Assembly (NCBI RefSeq): GCF_003319115.1
Contig: NZ_QOHF01000020.1
Span: 23,580-87,579, forward strand
DNA: 64,000 bases
DNA from: Geodermatophilus sp. TF02-6
GTDB taxonomy: Bacteria > Actinomycetota > Actinomycetes > Mycobacteriales > Geodermatophilaceae
Direction of reading: 5' to 3'
A model generated the notes under the pieces. That model was not told the origin of the DNA, did not search any database, and saw nothing but the letters and a program-made list of their open reading frames with translations. The position numbers were made by a program, and so were the translations under genes. Below, one piece after another: positions 52,420-60,877 of this stretch (its first letter is position 1; each line of letters begins with the position of its first letter).

Positions 52420-53184
52420 TCAGCCGGGCAGCTGTCCGCGGGCCGGCGGTGGGCGCGGATCGCCCCGGCTCCGGGCCGGGACGGAGGCCCGGGCGGTTCC
52501 CGGCGGCCGGGGTGCCGGGAGGGGCCGCGGTGCCGGCAGCTGCCGGGCGGGCGGCGCGACTCCCGGGACGCGGGTCGGGACGGCCGGCCGGGCGAGCCGG
52601 GCCGGACGGAGCGCCGCGGCGGGGGAAGACGCCGCGGGCTGGATCGTGGGGGTGCTCGGCAACTCGGTGAGCACCACCGGGCCGTCCGGCCGGGGCAGGG
52701 GCGCGGACAGCGGCGCGGGCGGCGCGGCGGGACGGCCCCAGGCGAGGTGCGCCCCGCCCGGACCGGCGCCCCACAGCGCCAGCCGGCGCACCAGCCCCCG
52801 GGCGCGGGCCCGCACTCCGCCCGGACCGGCGCCCCACAGCGCCAGCCGGCGCACCAGCCTCCGGGCCCGGATCCGCAGGCCGCCGGGCAGCGTCGGGGCT
52901 GACGACCCGGCCTCGGCGGCGGGCGCGGCGGGCCCGACGGGGGCCGCCGGCCGGCCGGCGAGGGGCTCCCGGGCCGATCCGGCCGCGGGGCGGGGGCGCG
53001 CCACCGGCACCGGCCGGGCGGTCGGACGGCGTGCGGCCTGCCGGTGCACGGCCGCCCGCACCGGGCGGGGCCGGCCGCGCAGCAGCAGCGGCTCCGCCCG
53101 CTCCAGGACGTCGAGCAGGCCGCTCAGGGTCAGGTCGTCGGTCGTGTGCGCGGGGCGGGGAGCGGGTGCCCGGTCGATCGCCAC
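52420..53184 (-). CDS. Arg/Pro/Ala-rich protein of unknown function
   Basis: 254 residues. A short ordered N-terminus (AIDRAPAPRPAHTTDDLTLS, GLLDVLERAEPLLLRGRPRP) precedes a long low-complexity region rich in Pro, Arg and Ala. Its middle has two copies of a 21-residue unit around ARxLVRRLALWGAGPGG, matching a 63-bp DNA repeat. GTG 53184 follows GGAGGA at ideal spacing, so translation is believable. No signal peptide or transmembrane segment. Probably a disordered DNA- or RNA-binding or scaffold protein; no family recognised. Confidence 0.5.
   Translation of the reverse strand: MAIDRAPAPRPAHTTDDLTLSGLLDVLERAEPLLLRGRPRPVRAAVHRQAARRPTARPVPVARPRPAAGSAREPLAGRPAAPVGPAAPAAEAGSSAPTLPGGLRIRARRLVRRLALWGAGPGGVRARARGLVRRLALWGAGPGGAHLAWGRPAAPPAPLSAPLPRPDGPVVLTELPSTPTIQPAASSPAAALRPARLARPAVPTRVPGVAPPARQLPAPRPLPAPRPPGTARASVPARSRGDPRPPPARGQLPG
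52758..52881 (-). repeat. 63-bp tandem repeat (two copies) inside the Arg/Pro-rich gene
   Basis: CCCGGACCGGCGCCCCACAG starts at 52758 and again at 52821. The second copy is nearly identical for about 45 bp and diverges in the rest. The 63-bp unit is 21 codons, so the frame is preserved. Confidence 0.85.
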
Positions 53185-53509
53185 GACGTCCTCCTGCAGG
53201 TGTCGCCGCGGTCGGGGAAGGTGCCGCGGACAGGGAGAACGGTAGGGACGGCGGTGCTGCGCGGCGGCTGTCCGGGACACCTCCCGGAGGGCGCGTGACC
53301 GAACCGTTGCCCGGGCCCTCCGCAACGGTCGGCGACCCCTCCTCCGCACCACTGCCTTGTCGACAAGCCGTGCCGTCCCGAGCGTGCACCGCGCTGACCA
53401 GGGGCGCGGTCACCTCGGGCCACGCCCGCCGCGCCCGGCGTGTCGGGACCACGGTGGCGCGGCCCGGCCCCGGTTTGCCGGCTCCGGTACCCCCACCGAG
53501 ACTCGACCG
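53185..53509. other. Divergent intergenic region with palindrome
   Basis: 325 bp between the Arg/Pro-rich gene (minus) and the APC permease (plus). No gene is seen. It holds the 12-bp palindrome CTTGTCGACAAG at 53356-53367 and must contain both promoters. Confidence 0.55.
53356..53367. promoter_or_regulatory. Palindrome CTTGTCGACAAG, possible operator
   Basis: A perfect 12-bp palindrome 142 bp before the permease start. The size and core fit a dimeric repressor site of the GntR or LacI type. The permease-nucleoside hydrolase unit downstream would be the natural target. Confidence 0.4.
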
Positions 53510-54850
53510 GTGACCGCACAGGCCGAGCCGGAGACCAAGCTGCGCCGGGCCGTCAGCGGCCGGCTGCTCTACCTGTTCATCCTGGGCGACGTCCTCGGTG
53601 CCGGGGTCTACGCCCTGGTGGGCGCGGTGGCGGCCGAGGTGGGCGGGGCCATCTGGGTGCCGCTGCTGGCGGCGCTGCTGCTGGCCCTGCTGACGGCGGC
53701 CTCCTACGCCGAGCTGGTCACCAAGTACCCGCGCGCGGGCGGCTCGGCCGTCTTCGCCGAACGGGCGTTCCGCTCGCCGGTGGTCGCCTTCCTGGTCGGG
53801 TTCTGCATGCTCGCCGCGGGCGTGACCAGCGCGGCCGGGCTGGCGCTGGCCTTCGCCGGCGACTACCTCGCGGTCTTCCTCGACGTGGCCGCCACGCCGG
53901 CCGCCCTGCTGTTCCTGCTCGCCGTCGCGCTGCTCAACGCCCGCGGGATCCAGGAGTCGCTGCGGGCCAACCTGGTGATGACGCTGGTCGAGACCTCCGG
54001 GCTGGTGCTGGTCGTCGTCCTCGGGGCGCTGGTGCTCGGCCGTGGGGACGGCGACCTCGGCCGGGTGGTGGAGTTCCCGCCCGGGGTGTCGGCCGCCTCG
54101 GCCGTGCTGTCCGCGGCGCTGTTGGCCTACTACTCGTTCGTCGGGTTCGAGACGTCGGCCAACGTCGCCGAGGAGGTCCGCGACGTGCGGCGGGTGTACC
54201 CGCGGGCGCTGTTCGGGGCGCTGCTCACCGCCGGCGCCGTCTACGTGCTGGTCGGCCTGGCGGCCGCCGTCGTGCTGCCGCCCGAGGAGCTGGCCGCCTC
54301 CAGCGGCCCGCTGCTCGAGGTGGTCCGCGCCGCCGACGCCGGGATCCCCGACCGGCTGTTCAGCCTGATCGCCCTGATCGCCGTCGCCAACGGCGCCCTG
54401 CTCACGATGATCATGGCCAGCCGGATGGCCTACGGGATGGCCGAGCAGCACCTGCTGCCCGCCGTCCTCGGCCGGGTCCTGCCCCGTCGGCGGACGCCGT
54501 GGGTGGCCATCACGGTCACCACGCTGGTCGCGATGGGGCTCAGCCTCGCCGGCGACCTGCCCACCCTGGCCAACACGGTGGTGCTCCTGCTGCTGTTCGT
54601 CTTCCTCAGCACCAACACCGCGGTGCTGGTGCTGCGCCGCGACCGCGTCGAGACCGACCACTTCCGCGTGCCGGCGGTGGTGCCCGTGCTCGGGATCGGC
54701 TCGTGCCTGCTGCTGCTCTCCCAGCAGGAGGCGGTGACCTGGGGCTTCGCCGGGGTCCTGCTCGCCGCCGGCCTGCTGCTGTACCTGGTGACCGCGCTGC
54801 CGCGCCGGCGGGCGGCGGCCCGGGCACGCACGGACGCCCCGGTCGGCTGA
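53510..54850 (+). CDS. APC-family amino acid/amine permease
   Basis: 446 residues with 12 predicted transmembrane helices. Family features are RLLYLFILGDVLGAGVYALV at helix 1, ASYAELVTKYPRAGGSAVFA at helix 3, YYSFVGFETSANVAEEVRDV at helix 6 and a charged C-terminal tail. Substrate unclear: amino acids or polyamines are typical of this APC subgroup. The nucleoside hydrolase starts 34 bases after its stop, so the two may share a transcript, which leaves room for an unusual substrate. Confidence 0.9.
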   Translation: MTAQAEPETKLRRAVSGRLLYLFILGDVLGAGVYALVGAVAAEVGGAIWVPLLAALLLALLTAASYAELVTKYPRAGGSAVFAERAFRSPVVAFLVGFCMLAAGVTSAAGLALAFAGDYLAVFLDVAATPAALLFLLAVALLNARGIQESLRANLVMTLVETSGLVLVVVLGALVLGRGDGDLGRVVEFPPGVSAASAVLSAALLAYYSFVGFETSANVAEEVRDVRRVYPRALFGALLTAGAVYVLVGLAAAVVLPPEELAASSGPLLEVVRAADAGIPDRLFSLIALIAVANGALLTMIMASRMAYGMAEQHLLPAVLGRVLPRRRTPWVAITVTTLVAMGLSLAGDLPTLANTVVLLLLFVFLSTNTAVLVLRRDRVETDHFRVPAVVPVLGIGSCLLLLSQQEAVTWGFAGVLLAAGLLLYLVTALPRRRAAARARTDAPVG

Positions 54851-54884
54851 GGCCGCACCGCGCGGCGTCTGGTGGGATGGCGCG

Positions 54885-55829
54885 GTGGCCGAGCGCACAC
54901 CCCTGGTGATCGACACCGACCCCGGCATCGACGACGCTCTGGCGATCCTGCTGGCGCTGGCCAGCCCGGAGGTCGACCTGCGCCTGGTGTGCACGGTGCA
55001 CGGCAACGTCGAGGTGGCACAGGCGACGGACAACGCGCTGCGGGTGCTGCACCTGGCCGGGCGCTCCGACGTCCCGGTGGCCGCCGGCGCCCGCGACTCG
55101 CTGGTCTACCGGCAGCCGGAGCGGGCCGGCCACGTGCACGGCGCCGCCGGCCTCGGCGGGGTGCAGCTGCCGGCGTCCCCGGCCACGGTCGACCCGCGGC
55201 CGGCGGTGGTGGCCCTCGCCGAGCTGCTCACGGCGGCGCAGACGCCGGTGACCGTGGCCGCGATCGGCCCGTGGACCAACATCGCCCTGCTGCTGGCCAC
55301 CTACCCCGAGGCCGCCGACCGGATCGGCCGGCTGGTGCTCATGGGCGGCTCGGCCGGGCGCGGCGGCAACGTCACGGCCGCGGCGGAGTTCAACGTGTGG
55401 GCCGACCCGGAGGCCGCGCAGCGGGTGCTGGGCTCGGCGGTGCCGACCGTGCTGGTCGGCCTGGACGTCACCGTACCCACGGTGCTCGACGCCGACGGCA
55501 TCGCCCGCTTCGCCGCGGCCGGCCGCGTCGGGGAGACCGCCGCCGCCGTCCTGCGGCAGTACGTCGACCACGCCCGGACGCAGTACGGCACCCGCGGCGT
55601 CGTCCTGCACGACGCGCTGGCCCTCACCGAGGCGATCGTCCCGGGCACGCTGGGCACGGTCCGGCGGGACGTCGTCGTCGACACCACCCTGGGCGCCGGC
55701 CGCGGGCAGACGCTGGTCGACCGGCGCCGCGTGTCCGACTCCCCCACCGCCGTCGACGTGGCCGAGACCGTGGACAGCGCAGCGGCGGTGGAGTTCCTGG
55801 TCGGCCGGCTGGCGGCGCTGAGCCGGTAG
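54885..55829 (+). CDS. Inosine/uridine-preferring nucleoside hydrolase family protein
   Basis: 314 residues. The calcium-binding VIDTDPGIDDALAILLAL (Asp10, Asp12, Asp16, Asp17) opens the protein; VHGNVEVAQATDNALRVL, VAAIGPWTNIALLLATYP, LVLMGGSAGRGGNVTAAAEF and the late VVLHDALAL (Asp/His) complete the active site. It cleaves the N-glycosidic bond of ribonucleosides for base salvage. GTG 54885. The TAG stop is embedded in the left arm of dispersed repeat locus 7. Confidence 0.94.
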   Translation: MAERTPLVIDTDPGIDDALAILLALASPEVDLRLVCTVHGNVEVAQATDNALRVLHLAGRSDVPVAAGARDSLVYRQPERAGHVHGAAGLGGVQLPASPATVDPRPAVVALAELLTAAQTPVTVAAIGPWTNIALLLATYPEAADRIGRLVLMGGSAGRGGNVTAAAEFNVWADPEAAQRVLGSAVPTVLVGLDVTVPTVLDADGIARFAAAGRVGETAAAVLRQYVDHARTQYGTRGVVLHDALALTEAIVPGTLGTVRRDVVVDTTLGAGRGQTLVDRRRVSDSPTAVDVAETVDSAAAVEFLVGRLAALSR

Positions 55830-55910
55830 GAGGACCCCCTTGCCCCCACGGCCCCGTCCCGAGGCTCGCCCCGAGCCTGCGAGGGGTGGGCAGGAGGGGG
55901 TCCTCCTACC
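55825..55910. terminator. Dispersed element locus 7: palindromic terminator containing a stop codon
   Basis: GGTAGGAGGACCCCC (55825-55839) and GGGGGTCCTCCTACC (55896-55910) form a perfect 15-bp inverted repeat. The TAG of the nucleoside hydrolase lies inside the left arm. The loop holds GAGGCTCGCCCCGAGCCT, itself a hairpin. On the right it abuts the truncated GAF-type gene. Confidence 0.75.
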
Positions 55911-55911
55911 T

Positions 55912-56017
55912 GCAGGGGGACGCAGCGGGCCGCGATGTCGGTGACCTCACCGAGGGCGTCGGCCAGGCTCCGATCGGCCAGCACCACCTGGCTCAGGTCA
56001 CGCCACAGGTCCTGCAC
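55912..56017 (-). pseudogene. Truncated GAF(-ANTAR)-type sensor, first 35 codons
   Basis: Begins with GTG 56017 and reads QDLWRDLSQVVLADRSLADA then LGEVTDIAARCVPLQ, the characteristic N-terminus of actinobacterial GAF-ANTAR proteins (LSEVVL..LGEITxIAxRxVP). After about 36 residues the frame enters repeat locus 7 and similarity ends; the GAF body and any ANTAR domain are missing. Confidence 0.65.
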
Positions 56018-56177
56018 CCGGCCCAGTCTGCCCCGCCGCGGCGACCCGCAGGACCGGGGCCGCTGCCCGCCGGCCGGACCCGCCGCTGCGGGAACGGACC
56101 CCTTCGGTCAGGATGGAGGGTGCAAGGTCGGCCGTCGGGGTCCGGCCGCTCGCCCAGCACCGGCGGAGGAGATCGCC

Positions 56178-56678
56178 TTGGGCCAGGAGCCGTGGCCGCA
56201 CACACCCGTCCCCTCCGTCCCCGGCGACGTCTGGCACTGGCAGCTCGACACGATGCACGTCGTCTCCCGGGTCCGGGCCGACCTGCGCGCGCGGATCGCC
56301 CATCCGTCGGTCTGCTCGTCCTCGACCGACGACGCCCGGGACGGTCTGCTGCTGGTCTTCGAGGAGCTGGCGTCCAACGCGCTGCGGCACGGCGGCGGCG
56401 CGGTGCGCGCCCTCGTCGTCGCGGGCCCGGACGGCTGGCTGCTCGACCTCAGCGATGAGGCGCCCGACTGCCCGCCGGTGCCCGCCGTCGACCGCGACCC
56501 GGCCCTGGGCGGCATGGGGCTGCACCTGGTCGCCCAGCTGTCCACCGACTACGGCTGGGAGGGCCGGCCGGGCCGCAAGCACGTCTGGGCCCAGCTGCCC
56601 AACGGCCACACGCCGCTGCAGGTCGGGCGGGAGCGGCTGCCCGAGCCGCGCGCGCCCGAGGCCCCGCGGCCCGACTGA
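56178..56678 (+). CDS. Orphan RsbW-like ATPase, paralogue of 48110-48529
   Basis: 166 residues, a single HATPase_c_2 domain: ARDGLLLVFEELASNALRHG (N box), LLDLSDEAPDCPPVPAVDRD and GGMGLHLVAQLSTDYGWEGR (G box), with KHVWAQLP as in its paralogue. It starts at TTG 56178, 7 bases after GGAGGA; no ATG or GTG lies close. The N-terminal 20 residues and Pro-rich C-terminus differ from the paralogue. Probable Ser kinase of an unlinked STAS protein. It ends 6 bases before palindrome copy 3. Confidence 0.87.
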   Translation: MGQEPWPHTPVPSVPGDVWHWQLDTMHVVSRVRADLRARIAHPSVCSSSTDDARDGLLLVFEELASNALRHGGGAVRALVVAGPDGWLLDLSDEAPDCPPVPAVDRDPALGGMGLHLVAQLSTDYGWEGRPGRKHVWAQLPNGHTPLQVGRERLPEPRAPEAPRPD

Positions 56679-56684
56679 ACCCGG

Positions 56685-56741
56685 GCATGGGAAGCGATAC
56701 CTGCGCCTGGGGCTCCACAACGCACGTATCGCTTCCCATAC
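56685..56741. repeat. GGAAGCGATAC palindrome, copy 3
   Basis: Left arm GCATGGGAAGCGATAC (56685-56700) pairs with GTATCGCTTCCCAT (56726-56739), 14 bp, after which one mismatch breaks the outer end. Inner TGCG/CGCA can extend the stem past one mismatch. It lies between the convergent ATPase and GTPase genes. Confidence 0.9.
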
Positions 56742-56756
56742 CCGAGGGGGGCGCGC

Positions 56757-58430
56757 TCAGCGGCGGGCCCGGGTGACCGCGGCGCAGAAGCGGGCGTGGT
56801 CCTCCCGGACCTCCGCCATCGGCGCCAGCACCTCCTCCTGCGCGACGGCGTCGACCGCGGCGTGCAGCCGCTGCTCGGCCCGCCGCGCCCGCCGCCGGGC
56901 CCGCGCCTGCACGAACGGCCGGGCCACCAGCGCCAGCAGCGCACCGGCGAGCAGGCCGCCGACCAGCAGCAGCGTGGGCAGCGGCAGCCCCTCGACCCGG
57001 GGCAGCGGGACGACGTCGTCGAGCTGGAAGAACCCGAGGACGACCAGCGCGAGCAGCCACAGCGCCCCGACCAGCGCGGTCAGCGCCAGCAGCCACTGCA
57101 GCCCGCCGACCCCGCGCTGCCACAGCGGGGTGCGCTGCGGGCCCAGGTCGGTGCCCGCGACGGCGCGGTCGAGCCGGTCGGCCATCCGCTCCTCGGACAC
57201 CTCGACGGTGCGCCGCAGGTCGTCCCGCCAGGCCTGGGGCAGCCCCTCGCCCGCGGCCTCCCGCGCCGTCCGCACCGCCCGGGTCACCCCCGCCTGGGTG
57301 AGCGCCCCGGGCGCCGGCAGCGACGTCCGGGCCGGCACGGTGGCGCCGTCCGCCGTCCCCAGGTGCAGCCGGTCGAGCGGGTCGGGGCGCAGCTTGCGGG
57401 TCCAGCGCACCAGCGGCCAACCGGTGGCCGCCGTGCCGCTGCGGCGCACCGAGCGTTCGACGGCGGTCACGACCGCGGGCACCCCGGCGGCGTCGGCCAG
57501 CGCGGCGGTGAGCTCCTCGCGCTCCCGGCGTCCCACCCCGGAGCGGCCGGCGTCCTCGGCGCAGTGGGCCGACAGCGCCGTGGCCGCGCCCCGGACGTCG
57601 GCGGTGAGCCGGTCGGTCGCCGCCCGCCGGGCCGACACCCGCGTGGCCAGCGCGGCGCGCAGCTCGCCGAGCCCGGCGCCGGTGCGCGCCGAGACGGCCA
57701 GCAGCGGCGTGTCGGCCAGGCCCTCCCGGTCCAGCAGGCCGCGCAGGTCGGCCAGGCAGGCCCGGGCGGCCTCCGGGGAGAGCCGGTCGACCTGGTTGAG
57801 GACGACGAGCAGCACGCCGGCGTGCCCGGCCAGCGGCACGAGGTAGCGCTCGTGGACGGCGGCGTCGGCGTACTTCTCCGGGTCGAGCACCCACACCAGC
57901 ACGTCGACCAGCTGCACCAGCCGGTCGACCTCCAGCCGGTGCTCGAGCCGGACGCTGTCGTGGTCGGGCAGGTCGAGCAGCACCAGCCCGTCCAGCGCCG
58001 GCTCGGGGGCGTGGCGGTGCCGGCGGGGCACCTCCAGCCAGTCGAGCAGCCGGTCGGTCGTGTCGTCGGGGTGGCCGTCGGCGCCCCACACGGTGGCGTG
58101 CGCGACGCCGGTGGTGGGCCGGCGGACGCCGGGCGTGCTCACCTCGGCACCGGACAGCGCGTTGAACAGGGTGGACTTGCCGCTGCCGGTCGCGCCGGCC
58201 AGGGCGACCACGGTGGCGTCGCCCAGCGCCTCCCGGGCGCCGGCCTTGGCCAGCAAGGCCCGGGCCTGCGCCACCTCCGGCACCTCGAGGCGGCCCTCGG
58301 CCACCTCGACCGCGTCGCGGAGGGCCGCCAGCCGGTCGGCCAGCGGCGCCTGACGGCGGCTCGTGCGTCCTCCTCGCCGGCGTTCGTCCGCACCGGCCCG
58401 GCTGCCGTGCCCCTGGACCAGCTCGCTCAC
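56757..58430 (-). CDS. Dynamin-like membrane GTPase (second of a pair)
   Basis: 557 residues. G1 is ALAGATGSGKSTLFNAL (79-90), the G3-like LLDLPDHDSV follows, and VLNQVDRL is G4. C-terminally two transmembrane helices (LQWLLALTALVGALWLLALV and TLLLVGGLLAGALLALV) precede a helical tail with REDHARFCAAV. It matches the actinobacterial YfjP/dynamin-like GTPases that occur as adjacent pairs, as with Streptomyces DynA/DynB, which act at septa. GTG 58430 overlaps the stop of the upstream partner (GTGA). Confidence 0.88.
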   Translation of the reverse strand: MSELVQGHGSRAGADERRRGGRTSRRQAPLADRLAALRDAVEVAEGRLEVPEVAQARALLAKAGAREALGDATVVALAGATGSGKSTLFNALSGAEVSTPGVRRPTTGVAHATVWGADGHPDDTTDRLLDWLEVPRRHRHAPEPALDGLVLLDLPDHDSVRLEHRLEVDRLVQLVDVLVWVLDPEKYADAAVHERYLVPLAGHAGVLLVVLNQVDRLSPEAARACLADLRGLLDREGLADTPLLAVSARTGAGLGELRAALATRVSARRAATDRLTADVRGAATALSAHCAEDAGRSGVGRREREELTAALADAAGVPAVVTAVERSVRRSGTAATGWPLVRWTRKLRPDPLDRLHLGTADGATVPARTSLPAPGALTQAGVTRAVRTAREAAGEGLPQAWRDDLRRTVEVSEERMADRLDRAVAGTDLGPQRTPLWQRGVGGLQWLLALTALVGALWLLALVVLGFFQLDDVVPLPRVEGLPLPTLLLVGGLLAGALLALVARPFVQARARRRARRAEQRLHAAVDAVAQEEVLAPMAEVREDHARFCAAVTRARR

Positions 58431-60127
58431 GACGCCCCCACCCGGGCCGAGGTCAGGGCCGCGGCGGCGGCGCGCAGGCCGGCGGCGGCGTCGGGCGGTG
58501 GCGCGGCCGCGTCGACGAGCGCGTCGAACCGCCCCTGCTCGTAGCGCAGCAGGTCGTCGACGCGGCCCTGCAGGTCCTCCCGGGCGCGGGCGGCCAGCGA
58601 GCGGACGGCGGCGTCGCCGAAGACCGCCTCCAGCAGCCGCTGCCCGACGGCCGTCGTCCCGCCGGCGACCGCCACCTCGCCGCCGGTGAGCCCGCCGGTC
58701 TGCGCGAAGACGGCCACCATGACGGCGGCGCCGGCGCCGTTGACGCCCCACGACAGCAGGCGCGCCTGGGTGCGCTTGCCGGCGCCCTCCTCGCGGACCA
58801 GGTCCAGGACGTAGCCCTGCCAGTCGCGGACCTGCGCCGCAGCGGCCTCGGGGAAGTCCGGGGAGACCCGGTCGAGGTCCTCGTCGGCTCCGGCGAGCAG
58901 GTCCGGCCCGCCGGGCAGCGCCCGCCACGCGGTGACGGTGCGCTCGGCGGCGCGGTCGGCCTCGGCGCGCAGCAGGGTCTCGACACTGGTCTCCAGCGCG
59001 CCGGTCAGGTCGTCGGTGGGGTTCGGGCGGCCGGTGAACGCGGCGGTGACCCGGTCGCGCAGCCGGCCGATCGAGCTCTGCAGCGAGCGCATCCACTCGC
59101 CGGTGCCGACGAACTCCTGCCAGCGGGCGAGCACCTCGCCGCGCAGCAGGCTGCCGCTGCGCACGCCCTCGTCGACGCCGTCGTAGGCGGCGGTGTAGGC
59201 GGCCGCGGCGGCCTCCCGCAGCACCGTGGCGGCCCGGGTCTGCTCGTCGACGGCGCGGGCGATGCCGGCCACCCGGTCCTCGAGGCTGGCCAGCGCGCCG
59301 GTGAGCGTCTGGCGGACGACGGCGGCCCGCTGCTCGGCGTCGGCGGCGAGCGCGTGCAGCCACCGGCGCAGCGGCGCGACCTGGTCCTCGGGCAGCCGAC
59401 CGTCGGCCAGGGGCCGCTCCTCGACGATGAACAGGCGGGCCCCGGCCAGGCCGGCCCGCTCGAGCATGCCGGCGAGGTCCGGGGCGATCTCCGCCGCGGC
59501 GCCCGGCGGCACCCGGTCGAGGACGACGGCCAGCGCGGTGCCCCGCTCCTGCGCCGTCCGCAGCATGTCCCAGGGGACGGCGTCGGCGTAGCGGGCGGCG
59601 GTGGTGACGAAGACCCACAGGTCGGCGGCGGCCAGCAGCTGGGCGGCGAGCTCGCGGTTGGACTCGACCACCGAGTCGACGTCCGGCGCGTCCAGCAGCG
59701 CCAGCCCGGGTGGGACGTCGTCCCGCGCGACCAGCTGCAGCGTGCCGGGGCCGCCGCTCCCGCCGGTGACCCGGGCCAGGCCGGGCAGCACCCGGTCGCC
59801 CTCGAACGCCGCCCGGTCGGTGTGGGCGCAGACCAGCACGGGGGCCCGGGTGGTCGGCCGCAGCACGCCGGGTGCGGTGACCGTGGCGCCGACCAGGCTG
59901 TTGACCAGGGTGGACTTGCCGGCCCCGGTGGAGCCGCCGACGACGGTCAGCAGCGGGGCGTCGAGGTCGCGCAGGCGCGGCAGCAGGTAGTCGTCGACCT
60001 GCTCGACCACCCCGCGGGCGGCCCGGCGGGCGGGCTCGGCGCCCGGGGTGGCCAGGCCGAGGGGAGCGGCCGCGACGGCGTCCCGCAGGGCTGCCAGGGC
60101 CTCGGGCAGGCGGGCGGGGAGCGTCAC
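58427..60127 (-). CDS. Dynamin-like GTPase (first of a pair)
   Basis: 566 residues. The P-loop is GGSTGAGKSTLVNSL (64-78), followed by VLRPTTRAPVLVC (G2 region), LLDAPDVDSV (G3) and VLDRVPPG in place of the classic NKxD. A long helical region follows, with one hydrophobic stretch (VNGAGAAVMVAVFAQTGGLT, about residues 456-475) that may be a membrane paddle. Paired with the downstream GTPase by a 4-bp overlap, suggesting a hetero-oligomer that remodels membrane. The degenerate G4 suggests altered nucleotide specificity. GTG 60127. The PilZ gene lies 29 bp upstream on the same strand. Confidence 0.86.
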   Translation of the reverse strand: MTLPARLPEALAALRDAVAAAPLGLATPGAEPARRAARGVVEQVDDYLLPRLRDLDAPLLTVVGGSTGAGKSTLVNSLVGATVTAPGVLRPTTRAPVLVCAHTDRAAFEGDRVLPGLARVTGGSGGPGTLQLVARDDVPPGLALLDAPDVDSVVESNRELAAQLLAAADLWVFVTTAARYADAVPWDMLRTAQERGTALAVVLDRVPPGAAAEIAPDLAGMLERAGLAGARLFIVEERPLADGRLPEDQVAPLRRWLHALAADAEQRAAVVRQTLTGALASLEDRVAGIARAVDEQTRAATVLREAAAAAYTAAYDGVDEGVRSGSLLRGEVLARWQEFVGTGEWMRSLQSSIGRLRDRVTAAFTGRPNPTDDLTGALETSVETLLRAEADRAAERTVTAWRALPGGPDLLAGADEDLDRVSPDFPEAAAAQVRDWQGYVLDLVREEGAGKRTQARLLSWGVNGAGAAVMVAVFAQTGGLTGGEVAVAGGTTAVGQRLLEAVFGDAAVRSLAARAREDLQGRVDDLLRYEQGRFDALVDAAAPPPDAAAGLRAAAAALTSARVGAS

Positions 60128-60156
60128 ACCAGGGGACTATCCCGTGAGCTGCGGTT

Positions 60157-60852
60157 CTAGTCGGGCCGGCGGGCGCGCTCCTCGCGCATCGCCCAGAACA
60201 CCCGGCGCCGGAGCCGGTCCTGCTCCTTCTCCGGCAGGTCGGTGAAGCGCAGGGACAGTCCCCAGCGGGTGCCCCGGGTCTGCTGGCGCACGACCTCGGC
60301 ACGCGTGGTCACCGCGCCGTCCTCCAGGTGCACGGCGAGCCCGACGGTGGTACCGGGCAGCGGGGGGTGGCCGTGGGCGTCGACGACGGCGCGGACCCCG
60401 CCCTCGCTGAGGTCGAGCACGTCGCCGTCCAGGTCGACGCCGTCCACGGTGGCGGTGAGCGCCAGGGCGACGCGGGCGCGCACGGCCTCCCGGCGCTGCC
60501 CGGGCTCGACCGGGCCGGCGACGCGCAGGTGCCAGCGGGGGACGGCGCCGCGCTCGACCGTGGCCACCTCGGCGGGCAGCAACCAGCCGCCGTCCGCGTC
60601 CCGCCAGAAGACCCGCACCCGGTCGCCGACCCGGACCACCTGCTGCTCGACGAACTCGCCGGCGGAAGGGCGGACGACGAGGGTCGCGGCGCCGGACGCC
60701 TCGACCCGGGTGCTCACCGAGAGCCGGTACCCGTCCGGCGTCACCTCGGCCTCGGCGTCCACGCCCGGGCGGTCGGCACCCACGAGCTCTCCGATCCCAC
60801 GACTGTGCGGCACCGCGCCGCCGCGGAACCGTAACCCGGTCGGGTCGGACAC
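60157..60852 (-). CDS. PilZ-domain c-di-GMP receptor protein
   Basis: 231 residues. An N-terminal YcgR-like beta domain (20-110) precedes the PilZ domain with both binding motifs: RREAVR (Arg121 and Arg125 of RxxxR) and DLSEGG (Asp147, Ser149, Gly152). c-di-GMP binding is therefore predicted. It has the same strand and a 29-bp gap to the dynamin-like pair, so c-di-GMP may influence a membrane-remodelling complex. GTG 60852 is used; GTG 60813 is an alternative. Confidence 0.87.
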   Translation of the reverse strand: MSDPTGLRFRGGAVPHSRGIGELVGADRPGVDAEAEVTPDGYRLSVSTRVEASGAATLVVRPSAGEFVEQQVVRVGDRVRVFWRDADGGWLLPAEVATVERGAVPRWHLRVAGPVEPGQRREAVRARVALALTATVDGVDLDGDVLDLSEGGVRAVVDAHGHPPLPGTTVGLAVHLEDGAVTTRAEVVRQQTRGTRWGLSLRFTDLPEKEQDRLRRRVFWAMREERARRPD

Positions 60853-60877
60853 CCCCGCAGGGACGCCGGTGTCGCGC

